Origin: Crocinitomicaceae bacterium
GTDB lineage: Bacteria; Bacteroidota; Bacteroidia; Flavobacteriales_D; Sanyastnellaceae
Assembly: GCA_020848015.1 (NCBI GenBank)
Contig: JADLBA010000144.1
Span: forward strand, 1-18,184
Reading direction: 5' to 3'
Length of the DNA: 18,184 nucleotides
In this document: one piece after another, positions 1 through 8,564 of the stretch
Layout: every line of letters begins with the position of its first letter
Numbering within the stretch: position 1 is the stretch's first letter
The notes under the pieces: model-generated
What the model was told of the DNA's origin: nothing
Database searches by the model: none
The model's input: only the letters and a program-made list of their open reading frames with translations
Translations under genes and position numbers: made by a program

Positions 1-1261
1 AAAGCGTCATTACTGAACCGATGTATTCACTCTTGGTAATGACTTGTGCTTTGATGTATGGCTCTTCCACGTAATCCAACTTTCCCGGATCAGGAAGCTC
101 GGAAGGATTGTGTATCTCTAACTTTTCGCCTTTTGTGGTGTAGGCAAAGTAGCTTACGTTGGGAACGGTAGTAATTACGGTCATGTCGAACTCCCGTTCA
201 AGTCGTTCCTGGATGATCTCCATGTGTAGCATTCCGAGAAATCCACAGCGGAATCCAAAGCCGAGAGCAGCAGAACTTTCCGGTTCAAATACAAGCGAAG
301 CATCGTTCAACTGAAGTTTCTCCATGCTGGCGCGGAGTACTTCATACTCATCAGTATCTACCGGATAAACTCCTGCAAATACCATCGGTTTTACATCGGT
401 AAAGCCTTTTACCGCTTCGGAACATGGGTTTTCGATGGTGGTAAGAGTATCACCTACCTTCACCTCAGTAGCTGTTTTTATACCTGAAATGATATAGCCG
501 ACATCTCCTGCGCTTACGCTGTTGCGCGGGAGCAGATCAAGTCCGAGAACACCTACTTCATCTGCCTCATATTCCGTGTTTAGGTTCATGAATTTCACCT
601 TGTCGCCTTTGCGCAGAGTTCCATTCATGATCCGATAATATGCGATGATACCACGGAAAGAATTAAAAACGGAGTCGAATATCATTGCCTGCAGTGGCGC
701 ATCTGGATCGCCGGTGGGTGCAGGGATACGATCACAGATGGCAGCAAGTATTTCATCTACACCCTGACCTGTTTTACCGCTGGCAATGAGAATTTCATCG
801 CGCTTGCAGCCGATTAGATCCACTACCTGGTCTTTTACCGACTCTGGCTCTGCATTGGGAAGGTCAATCTTATTGAGCACCGGAATGATCTCGAGACCAT
901 GCTCTACCGCGAGGTAGAGGTTGGAAATGGTTTGCGCCTGTATTCCCTGAGTACAATCTACAATTAATAATGCTCCTTCACAGGCTGCAATGGAACGTGA
1001 CACCTCGTAGCTGAAATCCACGTGGCCAGGGGTATCTATCAGGTTTAGCACATATTCTTCCTCATTGTGCCGGTGTTTCATCTGGATGGCGTGTGCCTTG
1101 ATGGTAATTCCTTTCTCGCGCTCGAGATCCATATCGTCGAGGGTTTGAGCTACGAGTTTGCGTTTATCAACCGTTCCGGTTACCTGTAGCAGGCGGTCGG
1201 CCAGCGTACTTTTCCCGTGGTCAATGTGCGCGATAATGCAAAAATTCCGGATGTTCTTCAT
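1..1261 (-). CDS. lepA: Elongation factor 4 (LepA), C-terminal part missing at window edge
   Basis: Translational GTPase that acts on the ribosome (back-translocation or initiation/assembly roles have been reported for the family). Reading leftwards from the ATG at 1261-1259, the protein starts MKNIRNFCIIAHIDHGKST, the canonical LepA N-terminus with the G1 P-loop (AHIDHGKS). Further on are the switch I region (LEREKGITIKAHA), G3 (DTPGHVDF), G4 (NKIDLPNAE) and G5 (SGKTGQG). Domain II and the LepA-typical GFGFRCGFLGMLHMEIIQERLERE then follow. About 420 codons are present. The family is about 600 residues, so the LepA-specific C-terminal domain lies outside the window. No stop interrupts the visible frame. 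It is transcribed divergently from the M43 protease gene, with an exact TAnnTTTG element 24 bp upstream of its ATG. The identification is secure. Confidence 0.97.
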   Translation of the reverse strand, partial: MKNIRNFCIIAHIDHGKSTLADRLLQVTGTVDKRKLVAQTLDDMDLEREKGITIKAHAIQMKHRHNEEEYVLNLIDTPGHVDFSYEVSRSIAACEGALLIVDCTQGIQAQTISNLYLAVEHGLEIIPVLNKIDLPNAEPESVKDQVVDLIGCKRDEILIASGKTGQGVDEILAAICDRIPAPTGDPDAPLQAMIFDSVFNSFRGIIAYYRIMNGTLRKGDKVKFMNLNTEYEADEVGVLGLDLLPRNSVSAGDVGYIISGIKTATEVKVGDTLTTIENPCSEAVKGFTDVKPMVFAGVYPVDTDEYEVLRASMEKLQLNDASLVFEPESSAALGFGFRCGFLGMLHMEIIQERLEREFDMTVITTVPNVSYFAYTTKGEKLEIHNPSELPDPGKLDYVEEPYIKAQVITKSEYIGSVMTL

Positions 1262-1284
1262 TTACTCTCCCAAAAAACAGGCGG

Positions 1285-1292
1285 CAAAAATA
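1285..1292 (-). promoter_or_regulatory. Bacteroidetes -7 element for lepA
   Basis: On the minus strand this reads TATTTTTG, an exact match to TAnnTTTG. It ends 23 bases before the lepA ATG, which would give a 5' leader of roughly 15-20 nt. I found no clear -33 TTG at the usual distance, so the call rests on the -7 box and its position. Confidence 0.45.
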
Positions 1293-1368
1293 GGGCTTTG
1301 AGCCTCATCTGCCTGTTGGAAATGAATAAGTTTAGGGTTTTTGACGAATTGAGGGTATCAAAGACACG

Positions 1369-1376
1369 TAAATTTG
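1369..1376 (+). promoter_or_regulatory. Bacteroidetes -7 element for the M43 protease gene
   Basis: TAAATTTG matches TAnnTTTG exactly. A TTTG at 1340-1343 could be the -33 box, although the 25-nt gap is longer than the usual ~17-21. Transcription would begin around 1381-1384. That places the possible TTG start at 1374 inside the promoter and favours the ATG at 1398. Confidence 0.5.
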
Positions 1377-1397
1377 CATTTTGAATCGATCCTTGTT

Positions 1398-3473
1398 ATG
1401 CTGAGAGTATTTTTCCTGCTGGGGTGTTTCCTTATTATTAAAACCGGATTGTGGTCACAGGTTCCGGGAATGTATTACTGCGGACAGGCAGAAGAGCGGA
1501 CAAGGAGATTGCAGCAACATCCGGAGTTGGAGGAAGAGTCTAAGCTGGCTAACATTTTTCTCGATACTTATACTAAACAATTAGAAGAATCCAGAGGAGG
1601 CGGAGATGAATTATATATCGTTCCCATCGTTTTCCATGTAATACACAACAATGGGCCGGAAAATATTTCTGACGAACAAATCCTTGATGGCCTGAGTATC
1701 CTGAACAGGGATTTCCGAAAACAAAACGAAGATATTACCGATGTCGTCAATGAATTTGCAGGAATTACCGCTGATATCAACATTGAGTTTCGCCTTGCCA
1801 CGTATGATCCCAACGGTGAATGTACTAAGGGGATTAACCGCATTCAAAGTACACTCACCAATTTTGGGAATGAGCAAATGAAGTCGCTTATTTTCTGGCC
1901 GAGAAATAAATACCTGAACGTATGGATTTGTGCCGATGCATCCGGAGCCGCCGGTTATACCAATATGCCCGGCGATGTAAATAGCCCGTGGGATGCAGCA
2001 TCCGATGGTATCGTGATTCGCGCTGACTATGTTGGAAGTATCGGCACAAGCTCCATCACCAAATCGCGCACACTTACCCATGAGGCAGGACACTGGCTCA
2101 ACCTGCACCACTGCTGGGGATCTTCCAATACTCCCGAACTGCCGGGCAACTGTAGCACAGATGATCTTGTCAGCGATACACCGAACACAATAGGATATTA
2201 CTCCTGCAATCTCAATGGTCATTCCTGCGGAAGTCCCCTCGATAATGTACAGAACTATATGGAGTACTCTTTTTGTACCCGAATGTTTACTCAGGGGCAG
2301 CGCACACGGATGAGGGCTGCAATCAACTCGCCGATCGCACAACGCAATCAGCTCATCACACAAAACAACCTGATCAATACAGGGGCAATCAATCCGTCGA
2401 TGTGCTTTGTTGATTTTATTGTGAGCAAAACAGCGGGATGCACCGGAGAAGAAATTCAGTTTACTGATGAATCCTATCATGGAGTTACCGGCTGGGTTTG
2501 GAATTTTGGTGACGGCACCACCATTAGTGGAAGTGATCCGGTAGTGTACCAGAACCCTGTTCATATTTATTCAGAGCCGGGAACATACACCGTGACTCTT
2601 ACCGTGAGCAATTCACAGGGATCTCTTTTTATTGCGAAGAATAACTATATACGGATCATTGGCCCTGATGAGCTCGATACTCCAATTATCGAGGGCTTTG
2701 AGTCTTCATGGCCGGCGAATAAATGGCTGCTTGAAAACCAAGACGGCAACTATACCTGGGAGGTCTCTCCAAGTGCACATTACTCAGGTAGCAAAGCACT
2801 GAAACTGCGGAATTTTAATAATACCGCGTATGATAATTCCGATGCACTGATTTCTACCACCATTGATATGTCGGGAATGGACACGGTCTATCTGAGCTAT
2901 CGTTGGGCTTATGCAAATAAAACGGAAGCTACCGATGATCGCCTTCGTGTCAGCGTTTCTTCCGACTGTGGCGACCATTGGAGCCTCAAGCGCAATCGCC
3001 GGGGGCTTACCAATCTTCCAACGGCTCCAGGAACTGCATCGGCCTTCACCCCAAGCGGAATTAGTCAATGGAGTGGTGAAACAGTGGTGATAGATGAGCC
3101 TTCAATGATGACCAATATGTTCAGAGTAAAGTTTGAATTTCTCGGCAGAGGAGGAAACAATATTTTTCTCGACGATATCAATATTGAAAGTGTAGGTGAT
3201 GGTACATCAGTAATGAATTTCAGCCGCGATATGTCTTTCCGGGTTTACCCGAACCCCTCCAGGAGCGATATGGTGCTGGAGATTGATCTTGCCGGCCACA
3301 GCCCCCTGCGGATAACGCTGTTGAATAGTATCGGGCAATTGTGTGATATAATCGCCGATACTAAAATTCCATTGGAAAACAGGTTTATCATCCCTGCAAA
3401 ACCTCCGGGAGTTTACCTGTTGGTAATAGAACATAACGGGCAACGTTCATCGCGCAGGGTTATTTTCGAATAA
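1398..3473 (+). CDS. Secreted M43-family zinc metalloprotease with PKD and T9SS sorting domains
   Basis: Predicted extracellular zinc endopeptidase of the pappalysin/cytophagalysin family (M43). The ATG at 1398 opens directly with a signal peptide (MLRVFFLLGCFLIIKTGLWS). A TTG at 1374 also keeps the frame but lies in the likely promoter. Numbering from the ATG, the zinc motif HEAGHWLNLHH has ligands at H228, H232 and H238 and the catalytic E229. A Met-turn NYMEYS follows about 45 residues later. Next come a PKD domain (WNFGDGTT and HIYSEPGTYTVTLTVSN, about residues 335-420), a jelly-roll/MAM-like segment ending FLDDINIESV (about 430-600), and a type A T9SS sorting domain (FRVYPNPSRSDM to the end). 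The gene is probably monocistronic: lepA is divergent, and pepA has its own promoter. Substrate is unknown. Confidence 0.9.
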   Translation: MLRVFFLLGCFLIIKTGLWSQVPGMYYCGQAEERTRRLQQHPELEEESKLANIFLDTYTKQLEESRGGGDELYIVPIVFHVIHNNGPENISDEQILDGLSILNRDFRKQNEDITDVVNEFAGITADINIEFRLATYDPNGECTKGINRIQSTLTNFGNEQMKSLIFWPRNKYLNVWICADASGAAGYTNMPGDVNSPWDAASDGIVIRADYVGSIGTSSITKSRTLTHEAGHWLNLHHCWGSSNTPELPGNCSTDDLVSDTPNTIGYYSCNLNGHSCGSPLDNVQNYMEYSFCTRMFTQGQRTRMRAAINSPIAQRNQLITQNNLINTGAINPSMCFVDFIVSKTAGCTGEEIQFTDESYHGVTGWVWNFGDGTTISGSDPVVYQNPVHIYSEPGTYTVTLTVSNSQGSLFIAKNNYIRIIGPDELDTPIIEGFESSWPANKWLLENQDGNYTWEVSPSAHYSGSKALKLRNFNNTAYDNSDALISTTIDMSGMDTVYLSYRWAYANKTEATDDRLRVSVSSDCGDHWSLKRNRRGLTNLPTAPGTASAFTPSGISQWSGETVVIDEPSMMTNMFRVKFEFLGRGGNNIFLDDINIESVGDGTSVMNFSRDMSFRVYPNPSRSDMVLEIDLAGHSPLRITLLNSIGQLCDIIADTKIPLENRFIIPAKPPGVYLLVIEHNGQRSSRRVIFE

Positions 3474-3600
3474 TCCCTTCATTGCTTTACGCTTCATTTT
3501 TTCGTATTGCTCAACCGTCCGAACTTCTATTCTTTTTCTTGAATCATGTTGACTTTTTCCCGACTCAATTTCTATATACATTGGTTTTTTTGATATGCCC

Positions 3601-3608
3601 TACCTTTG
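3601..3608 (+). promoter_or_regulatory. Promoter of the pepA-pdxA-rlmH run
   Basis: TACCTTTG matches TAnnTTTG exactly, with TTGG at 3581-3584 as a -33 box (17 nt between TTG and TA). This is the best-formed promoter in the window. Transcription would start near 3613-3616, about 16-20 nt before the pepA ATG at 3632. Confidence 0.6.
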
Positions 3609-3631
3609 GTGCCCATCATTAAAAAGTGTTT

Positions 3632-5059
3632 ATGATTGAAAAAATGACGAAGAAATCGGGGCAAACAGATGCTGAAGCGATTGTCTTTCTGAAAAATAAT
3701 ATCTCTGAACTTCAGTTGCCGAAAGAAGAGCAGATTTTTGTTAGCAACGAGGTAAAGGGAGGAAAAGAAATGGTTACGCTGCAACGACTTAATCGCGTTG
3801 CTTTTTTTATCCCTGTCTCAAAAGAAACGGATGATGCCGGTCTCGAAGCACTTCGCGGAAAAGGAAATGATATCCAATCGGTAGTGAACCGGATGAAAAT
3901 ATCATCGCTACGACTGAATGATCGTTCGGGGAATGACTCTGCCGGCAGAGCAGTAGCCGAAGGAATTGCACTTGGAAACTATCAGTTTCTGAAATACCTG
4001 AAGGCAAAAAAAGAAAAACAAAATAGTCTCGGACATATTTATGTCGAAAGAAAATCCGGCAACTCTTCGGAAATTGAAGAACTCAATGTACTGACTGCTG
4101 CGACGCTCCTGGCTCGTGATCTGGTAAATGAACCCGTATCTTTTTTAACTGCTGAACAGTTTTCAAAAGAAATGGTGCGTGCCGGAAAAATGGCCGGTTT
4201 CAAAGTGGAAGTGCTGAATAAAAAGCAGATCGAAGCCCATAAGATGGGCGGACTACTCGCGGTGAACAGGGGAAGTATAGATCATCCTACATTCACCATT
4301 ATGGAATACAAACCTAAAAATGCCAAGAATAAGAAGCCGGTAGTATTGATCGGTAAAGGCGTAGTGTTCGATACCGGAGGTTTGAGTCTGAAGCCTACTC
4401 CTGGTTCAATGGATGAAATGAAATGCGATATGGCGGGAGCTGCCGCTGTTGTAGGTGCAATGTATTCCATTGCGGGAAATAAGTTGCCCGTGCACGTTGT
4501 TGGCTTGGTGCCTGCAACCGATAACCGGCCAGGAATGAATGCAGTGGCACCACAGGATATTATCACGATGCACGATGGAAGCACCGTCGAAGTGCTGAAT
4601 ACTGATGCGGAAGGAAGGTTAATCCTCGCCGATGCATTGTCTTATGCAAAAAAATATAATCCAGAATTATGCATTGATCTCGCAACACTCACAGGAGCTG
4701 CCGTGAGAGCTATCGGATCATACGCCAGTGCAATTATGGGCACCGCCTCACACAGCGCTATGAAAAAACTGGCGGAAAGTGGTATGAGTGTTTGGGAAAG
4801 AACGGTAGAGTTTCCGTTGTGGAAAGAATATGGCGATGAAATGAAGAGCGATATTGCCGACCTGAAAAATCTCGGCAGCGCAAATGCCGGACAAATTACC
4901 GCCGGAAAATTCCTCGAGCATTTTACTGATTACCCTTGGATACATATTGATATTGCCGGCCCCGCCTATATCAATGGAGCAAATAGCTACAGAACAAAAG
5001 GAGGGACAGGAGTAGGGGTTCGTCTGCTATTTGATTTTATTAAAAAGAATTATTGCTGA
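3632..5059 (+). CDS. pepA: Leucyl aminopeptidase, M17 family (cytosol aminopeptidase)
   Basis: Cytosolic two-metal aminopeptidase that removes N-terminal residues, typically leucine, during peptide turnover. Numbering from the ATG at 3632, the M17 set is complete: metal ligands K242 and D247 (GKGVVFDTGGLSLKP), catalytic K254, D266 (CDMAGAAAV), and the signature NTDAEGRL with D325, E327 and R329. The N-terminal ~150 residues are the less conserved macro-like regulatory domain. The length of 476 residues is normal for the family. A GTG at 3626 and an ATG at 3644 are in-frame alternatives. I chose 3632 because it is an ATG behind an A-rich stretch and follows the predicted transcription start. 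pdxA begins 6 nt after its stop, so the two are very likely cotranscribed. In M17 proteins with DNA-binding roles (E. coli PepA) the moonlighting is lineage-specific and is not inferred here. Confidence 0.95.
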   Translation: MIEKMTKKSGQTDAEAIVFLKNNISELQLPKEEQIFVSNEVKGGKEMVTLQRLNRVAFFIPVSKETDDAGLEALRGKGNDIQSVVNRMKISSLRLNDRSGNDSAGRAVAEGIALGNYQFLKYLKAKKEKQNSLGHIYVERKSGNSSEIEELNVLTAATLLARDLVNEPVSFLTAEQFSKEMVRAGKMAGFKVEVLNKKQIEAHKMGGLLAVNRGSIDHPTFTIMEYKPKNAKNKKPVVLIGKGVVFDTGGLSLKPTPGSMDEMKCDMAGAAAVVGAMYSIAGNKLPVHVVGLVPATDNRPGMNAVAPQDIITMHDGSTVEVLNTDAEGRLILADALSYAKKYNPELCIDLATLTGAAVRAIGSYASAIMGTASHSAMKKLAESGMSVWERTVEFPLWKEYGDEMKSDIADLKNLGSANAGQITAGKFLEHFTDYPWIHIDIAGPAYINGANSYRTKGGTGVGVRLLFDFIKKNYC

Positions 5060-5065
5060 TTTATT

Positions 5066-6148
5066 ATGTCTGAAAAAAAACACGAAACACTCCGGGTGGC
5101 TATCACATCCGGAGATATCAATGGGATTGGGGTTGAAACGATTCTCCGCGTTTTCAGTGACCTGCGCATGACTGATCTGCTTACGCCTGTAATCTATGCA
5201 CACCCGGAAGTGATCAGGTACTATAAAAAAATAAATAATATTGAAGAGTTTCAATACAACGGAATCAATACTGCTGCCGAAGCAGTACACCGCAAGGTGA
5301 ATCTGATAAATGCGTGGAAAGAATATAAAGGAATTCCGGAACCGGGAAAAGCTACCCGTGAAGCCGGAGAATTTTCTTTTAGAAGCCTTGAAATGGCGGT
5401 GCAGGATCTCGCGTCCAATAAAGTAGATGTATTAGTCACCGCACCGATCAATAAGGACATGATCCAAAGCAGGGATTTTTCATTTCCCGGACATACCGAA
5501 TACCTCGCAAAAATTGCCGGAACCGACAAGGTGTTGATGTTTCTTGTAAGCAGCACACTGAAGGTGGGTATCGTCACCGGACATCTGCCGCTGAAGGATG
5601 TTGCGCCAAATATTACTAAAGAAAAAATACTTGGAAAGCTCGCGCTGATGCAAGAAAGCCTGATACGCGATTTCACCATCAACAAGCCGCGGATAGCCGT
5701 TTTGGGATTGAATCCTCATGCGGGCGATAATGGTCTGCTTGGCAATGAAGAGAAAGAGATCATTGCGCCGGCAGTGCGCGAAGCTTACGACAAGGGAATG
5801 TACGTTTTCGGCCCCTATGGTGCCGACGGATTTTTTGGCAGCGGAACTTACACCCAATTTGATGCCGTGCTGGCTATGTATCACGATCAGGGGCTTACTC
5901 CTTTCAAAGCCTTAGCGTTCGATTCGGGAGTCAACTATACCGCCGGACTTCCTATTGTCCGAACCTCTCCCGATCATGGAACAGGATACGATATTGCGGG
6001 CAAGGGAAAGGCAGATGAGTCTTCATTGAGAGCCGCAATTTTTCTCGCCTGCGATATTTACCGCAGCCGTAAAAGATACAGGGAAATGTCAGCGAACCCC
6101 CTGCAGAAACAGGATGTAAGGGAGAGCCGCGATGATAGACGCGAATGA
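5066..6148 (+). CDS. pdxA: 4-hydroxythreonine-4-phosphate dehydrogenase
   Basis: Oxidises 4-phosphohydroxy-L-threonine with NAD+ in the DXP-dependent pyridoxal-phosphate pathway; its product is condensed by PdxJ. The start matches the family (RVAITSGDINGIGVE). The conserved blocks TAPINKDMIQS, PGHTEYLA, GLNPHAGDNG, GPYGADGFF, MYHDQGLTPFKAL and RTSPDHGTGYDIAGKG are all present. The three metal-binding histidines fall at H173 (TGHLPL), H218 (NPHAG) and H273 (YHDQG). Their spacing of 45 and 55 residues equals that of E. coli PdxA H166/H211/H266. The length of 360 residues is slightly above the family norm because of a charged tail after the catalytic domain. It lies between pepA and rlmH on the same strand with gaps of 6 and 27 nt, consistent with one operon. 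No other pyridoxine gene is in view. Confidence 0.95.
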   Translation: MSEKKHETLRVAITSGDINGIGVETILRVFSDLRMTDLLTPVIYAHPEVIRYYKKINNIEEFQYNGINTAAEAVHRKVNLINAWKEYKGIPEPGKATREAGEFSFRSLEMAVQDLASNKVDVLVTAPINKDMIQSRDFSFPGHTEYLAKIAGTDKVLMFLVSSTLKVGIVTGHLPLKDVAPNITKEKILGKLALMQESLIRDFTINKPRIAVLGLNPHAGDNGLLGNEEKEIIAPAVREAYDKGMYVFGPYGADGFFGSGTYTQFDAVLAMYHDQGLTPFKALAFDSGVNYTAGLPIVRTSPDHGTGYDIAGKGKADESSLRAAIFLACDIYRSRKRYREMSANPLQKQDVRESRDDRRE

Positions 6149-6175
6149 TCATTCGGTTTTATTACACACACGATA

Positions 6176-6646
6176 TTGAAAATAACGATTCTCTGTATTG
6201 GTAAAACATTGTCTCCTTTCCTCAAAGAAGGAACCGGTCATTATCTGAAAAGACTCAGTTATTATGCAAAAACAGAATACAGAGAACTCCCGGATATCAC
6301 CTCCAAAGGCTTGTCTCCCGAACAACTGAAAGAAAAAGAAGGAGAGGTGATTCTGAAATATCTGAAACCTGACGATACCCTTGTGCTGTTAGACGACAAA
6401 GGAAAAAACCTTTCATCGGAAGAGCTTGCCAACTGGCTGCAGAAAAAAATGAATGGATCGGTAAGGCATTTAGTTCTCGCTGTTGGCGGGGCTTTCGGAT
6501 TTTCTCCTAAAGTTTACGAGCGAGCCGAAGCGTTGCTCTCTTTTTCGAAAATGACTTTTTCACACGAAATGATCCGTCTCATACTGGTAGAGCAATTGTA
6601 CAGAGCGCATACTATTCTCAAGGGAGAAAAATATCATCATCCTTAA
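6176..6646 (+). CDS. rlmH: 23S rRNA pseudouridine-1915 N3-methyltransferase
   Basis: SPOUT-class methyltransferase that modifies pseudouridine 1915 in helix 69 of 23S rRNA, acting as a dimer on the assembled 70S ribosome. The start is a TTG (6176-6178). It gives MKITILCIGKT, aligning with the usual RlmH N-terminus (MKI.L...GK), and no in-frame ATG or GTG lies nearby. The knot region is intact: LLDDKGKNLSSEELANWL, the SAM-binding loop LAVGGAFGFSPKVYERA, and the C-terminal block FSHEMIRLILVEQLYRA followed by GEKYHHP. The length of 156 residues is typical. It ends the pepA-pdxA-rlmH run and faces lipB convergently across 29 bp in which I see no clear intrinsic terminator. Confidence 0.95.
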   Translation: MKITILCIGKTLSPFLKEGTGHYLKRLSYYAKTEYRELPDITSKGLSPEQLKEKEGEVILKYLKPDDTLVLLDDKGKNLSSEELANWLQKKMNGSVRHLVLAVGGAFGFSPKVYERAEALLSFSKMTFSHEMIRLILVEQLYRAHTILKGEKYHHP

Positions 6647-6675
6647 TTGTTGCTTAATTGATAAAATCGGTGTTT

Positions 6676-7461
6676 TCAAAGCGGATTATTCAGCCGGCTT
6701 CGCTGTGCTTCTGCAGTTGCCGGTAACCCGTCAAAAATTTCTATACCAAAGACGGAGCAAATAGTTGAGAGCAACGTTTTTTTTACTTCGCCGAGATCAA
6801 TTTTTTTTCCCAGTTCCTGGTTCATCGAAGTAACGGCTTTATCGCTGATGCCGCAGGGTATGATGTTTCCGAAATAGGATGTGTCTGCATTGACATTGAA
6901 GGCAAACCCGTGCATTGTAACCCAGCGGCTGCATTTAACGCCCAGCGCGGCAATTTTTCGTGCTTTTTGCGGGTTCTCTCCGTCAATCCAGACACCGGTG
7001 AGACCTTCTACACGCCCTGCCACAATACCATATTCAGCAAGGGTCAGTATGATTGCCTCCTCGAGATAACGCAGGTAGCGGTGAATGTCGGTAAAAAAAT
7101 GATCCAGATCGAAAATAGGGTAGCCAACGATTTGCCCTGGTCCGTGATAGGTGATATCACCACCACGGTTGATCGGATAAAAATGGGCTCCCACCTTCTT
7201 CAGCCCCGCATCGTCGAGCAAGAGATGGGAAATATCACCGCTTTTTCCAAGAGTATAAACATGAGGGTGCTCTACGAACAGCAGGTAATCCTCGGTCGAA
7301 AGTTGCTCGTTAGCCGGCAGGCTGCGATTAGCCAGCTTTCTCTCTGTAGTCCCTGTAAATAGAAATTCCTGAACATCCCAGCATGGCCGGTAGTCCATTT
7401 TACCGAGATCTTTGAAAAAGACACGTTTCAAAGAAGGGTCATTCGATTTTTGAGAGTTCAT
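6676..7461 (-). CDS. lipB: Octanoyltransferase (lipoyl synthesis)
   Basis: Transfers the octanoyl group from acyl carrier protein to lipoyl domains of 2-oxoacid dehydrogenases and the glycine cleavage H protein; LipA then inserts the sulfurs. Motifs are RGGDITYHGPGQ at about residues 99-110, the catalytic lysine K169 in RKIAALGVKCSRW, HGFAFNVN, and the acyl-accepting cysteine C203 in IIPCGI. The K-to-C spacing of 34 residues matches E. coli LipB (K135/C169). The length of 261 residues includes about 20-30 extra residues compared with the shortest members, mostly a charged N-terminus and a C-terminal tail. The start codon lies inside the end of the upstream PGI/PMI gene (23-bp overlap), which suggests translational coupling. 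lipA is not in view. Confidence 0.95.
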   Translation of the reverse strand: MNSQKSNDPSLKRVFFKDLGKMDYRPCWDVQEFLFTGTTERKLANRSLPANEQLSTEDYLLFVEHPHVYTLGKSGDISHLLLDDAGLKKVGAHFYPINRGGDITYHGPGQIVGYPIFDLDHFFTDIHRYLRYLEEAIILTLAEYGIVAGRVEGLTGVWIDGENPQKARKIAALGVKCSRWVTMHGFAFNVNADTSYFGNIIPCGISDKAVTSMNQELGKKIDLGEVKKTLLSTICSVFGIEIFDGLPATAEAQRSRLNNPL

Positions 7462-8425
7462 TCTTTAAAAACACGATTGCCGGAATGGCTATGGCATCTT
7501 CTTTCCTTATTTCTGCCAGTTCAATGCTCACCACATCGCCGAGGTGGATCAGGTAGAGACTTTGCTCAACCGCACTTTTGCCCTTTGACCATACTTCGAT
7601 GATAGTATCACATTTTTCACTGATCAGTTTTTTGCTGATATCCATTCTCACTTGTGTGCGCTTATGATCATCTTCATTTCTGAGAATGATTACCGCAAAA
7701 CGATTATCGCCACCTGTCCATCCTACCAGTTCATTGTGATTCATTTCAGGAAATACATGGTGCCAGCAGAGCATTTTTGCATTTTCATTTATCTGCTGCC
7801 GCCAGCGGACGATAACACCTTCATAACCTGCCTCGCTGTATAGCACTGGAACTCTGTTAGCGAAAAGTGATGCAATATTTTTTGCTGTGCTGTTGATTTC
7901 TGCAGAAGAATTTTCGATCAATGCGATACTTTCCTCAATTTCTTTTTCAAAGTTGTGCGCGATCAGTCCGTAATTTTTCAGCAGGAAGAACAATTGCACA
8001 AAACTGAATCCAAACATTGCTCTCGGCGGATTCCCCCCGGGAATTACAATGCAGTTGATATTATTTTCCGCCGCAAGTGCCCTGATCTTTCCGCCACTGG
8101 TGATGCAGGCCACTTCTGCGCCTTTTGATCTCGCCTCGTGGAGTGCTGCCAAGGTCTCTTCCGTATCTCCGCTGTAACTTGAAATGATCGCAAGCGTGTG
8201 TTTATTCACAAAAGAAGGCAACACATAGTCATTGTTACAGAGAACGGGCACAGGGCAGTGGGCAGCAATCAATTGAGAAACTATCTTTCCGCCGATTCCG
8301 GATCCTCCGAGACCAGAGATGACAACATTTTCAATTTTTGCCGCAGAGGTAGTTAGCGAAGCTAATCGGCCAATTTCCAGTGCTGCACGAAGATGTTGCG
8401 GGAAGGCTTCTACCAGTTCTTTCAT
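7439..8425 (-). CDS. Bifunctional phosphoglucose/phosphomannose isomerase (SIS domain)
   Basis: Interconverts glucose-6-P or mannose-6-P with fructose-6-P. It belongs to the archaeal/bacterial PGI/PMI family, which is distinct from classical Pgi. Numbering from the ATG at 8425-8423, the tandem SIS fold shows the sugar-phosphate loops GLGGSGIGG (38-46) and SSYSGDTEET (82-91). It also has GGNPPRAMFGFSF and the family hallmark PEMNHNELVGW (226-236), which carries the active-site Glu and His. The length of 328 residues is normal. A TTG one codon upstream (8428) is an alternative start. An exact TAnnTTTG box lies about 26 bp upstream, and the 3' end overlaps lipB, so the two genes form a transcription unit. 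It could serve glycolysis or mannose-nucleotide supply; the context does not decide which. Confidence 0.92.
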   Translation of the reverse strand: MKELVEAFPQHLRAALEIGRLASLTTSAAKIENVVISGLGGSGIGGKIVSQLIAAHCPVPVLCNNDYVLPSFVNKHTLAIISSYSGDTEETLAALHEARSKGAEVACITSGGKIRALAAENNINCIVIPGGNPPRAMFGFSFVQLFFLLKNYGLIAHNFEKEIEESIALIENSSAEINSTAKNIASLFANRVPVLYSEAGYEGVIVRWRQQINENAKMLCWHHVFPEMNHNELVGWTGGDNRFAVIILRNEDDHKRTQVRMDISKKLISEKCDTIIEVWSKGKSAVEQSLYLIHLGDVVSIELAEIRKEDAIAIPAIVFLKNELSKIE

Positions 8426-8451
8426 CAATTTTTTCGTATTCTATTGAATCG

Positions 8452-8459
8452 CAAATGTA
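8452..8459 (-). promoter_or_regulatory. Bacteroidetes -7 element for PGI/PMI-lipB
   Basis: The minus strand reads TACATTTG, an exact TAnnTTTG, 26 bases upstream of the ATG at 8425. I see no good -33 TTG. The element lies between the upstream gene's terminator and the PGI/PMI start, as expected for an independent unit. Confidence 0.45.
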
Positions 8460-8511
8460 AGTCTATTTGAAGGGAAGAGTAGCGGAGCTTTTTTCCGGTC
8501 TTCCAAGAGCG

Positions 8512-8539
8512 AAAAAAGCCCCTGTTGTCAAACAGAGGC
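8512..8539 (-). terminator. Intrinsic terminator after the DUF3108 gene
   Basis: Read on the minus strand, GCCTCTGTT pairs with AACAGGGGC across a TGAC tetraloop. The stem is 9 bp with one G-T pair (arms 8539-8531 and 8526-8518). It is followed at once by six T residues (8517-8512). It sits about 26 bp beyond the stop codon at 8565. A further GCTTTTTTC/GAAAAAAGC inverted repeat (8487-8495 and 8511-8519) overlaps it and could give some function in the other direction. Confidence 0.8.
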
Positions 8540-8564
8540 AGATTGTAATAGCAATTCAATGGAA

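Noticed and set aside
2079..2111. Loss of the glycine in the M43 zinc motif (HEAGHWLNLHH instead of HExxHxxGxxH)
   Set aside because: Asn at this place is frequent in Bacteroidetes M43 members, and all three His ligands and the Glu are kept, so it is not a sign of inactivation.
1611..2564. A 317-codon open frame on the minus strand, antisense to the M43 protease
   Set aside because: The plus strand holds a fully convincing protease with zinc motif, Met-turn and PKD domain. The antisense translation is rich in Cys/Ile with no domain or promoter, so it is a shadow of codon bias.
6642..6660. Direct repeat CTTAATTG-TTG-CTTAATTG between rlmH and lipB
   Set aside because: Only 8 bp, it includes the rlmH stop codon and lies in an AT-rich 29-bp gap. 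It has no hairpin potential and no second sign of an attachment site or insertion.
7439..7461. Frameshift at the PGI/PMI-lipB junction
   Set aside because: Both genes have full-length conserved ends. The 23-bp overlap is a normal tight operon join.
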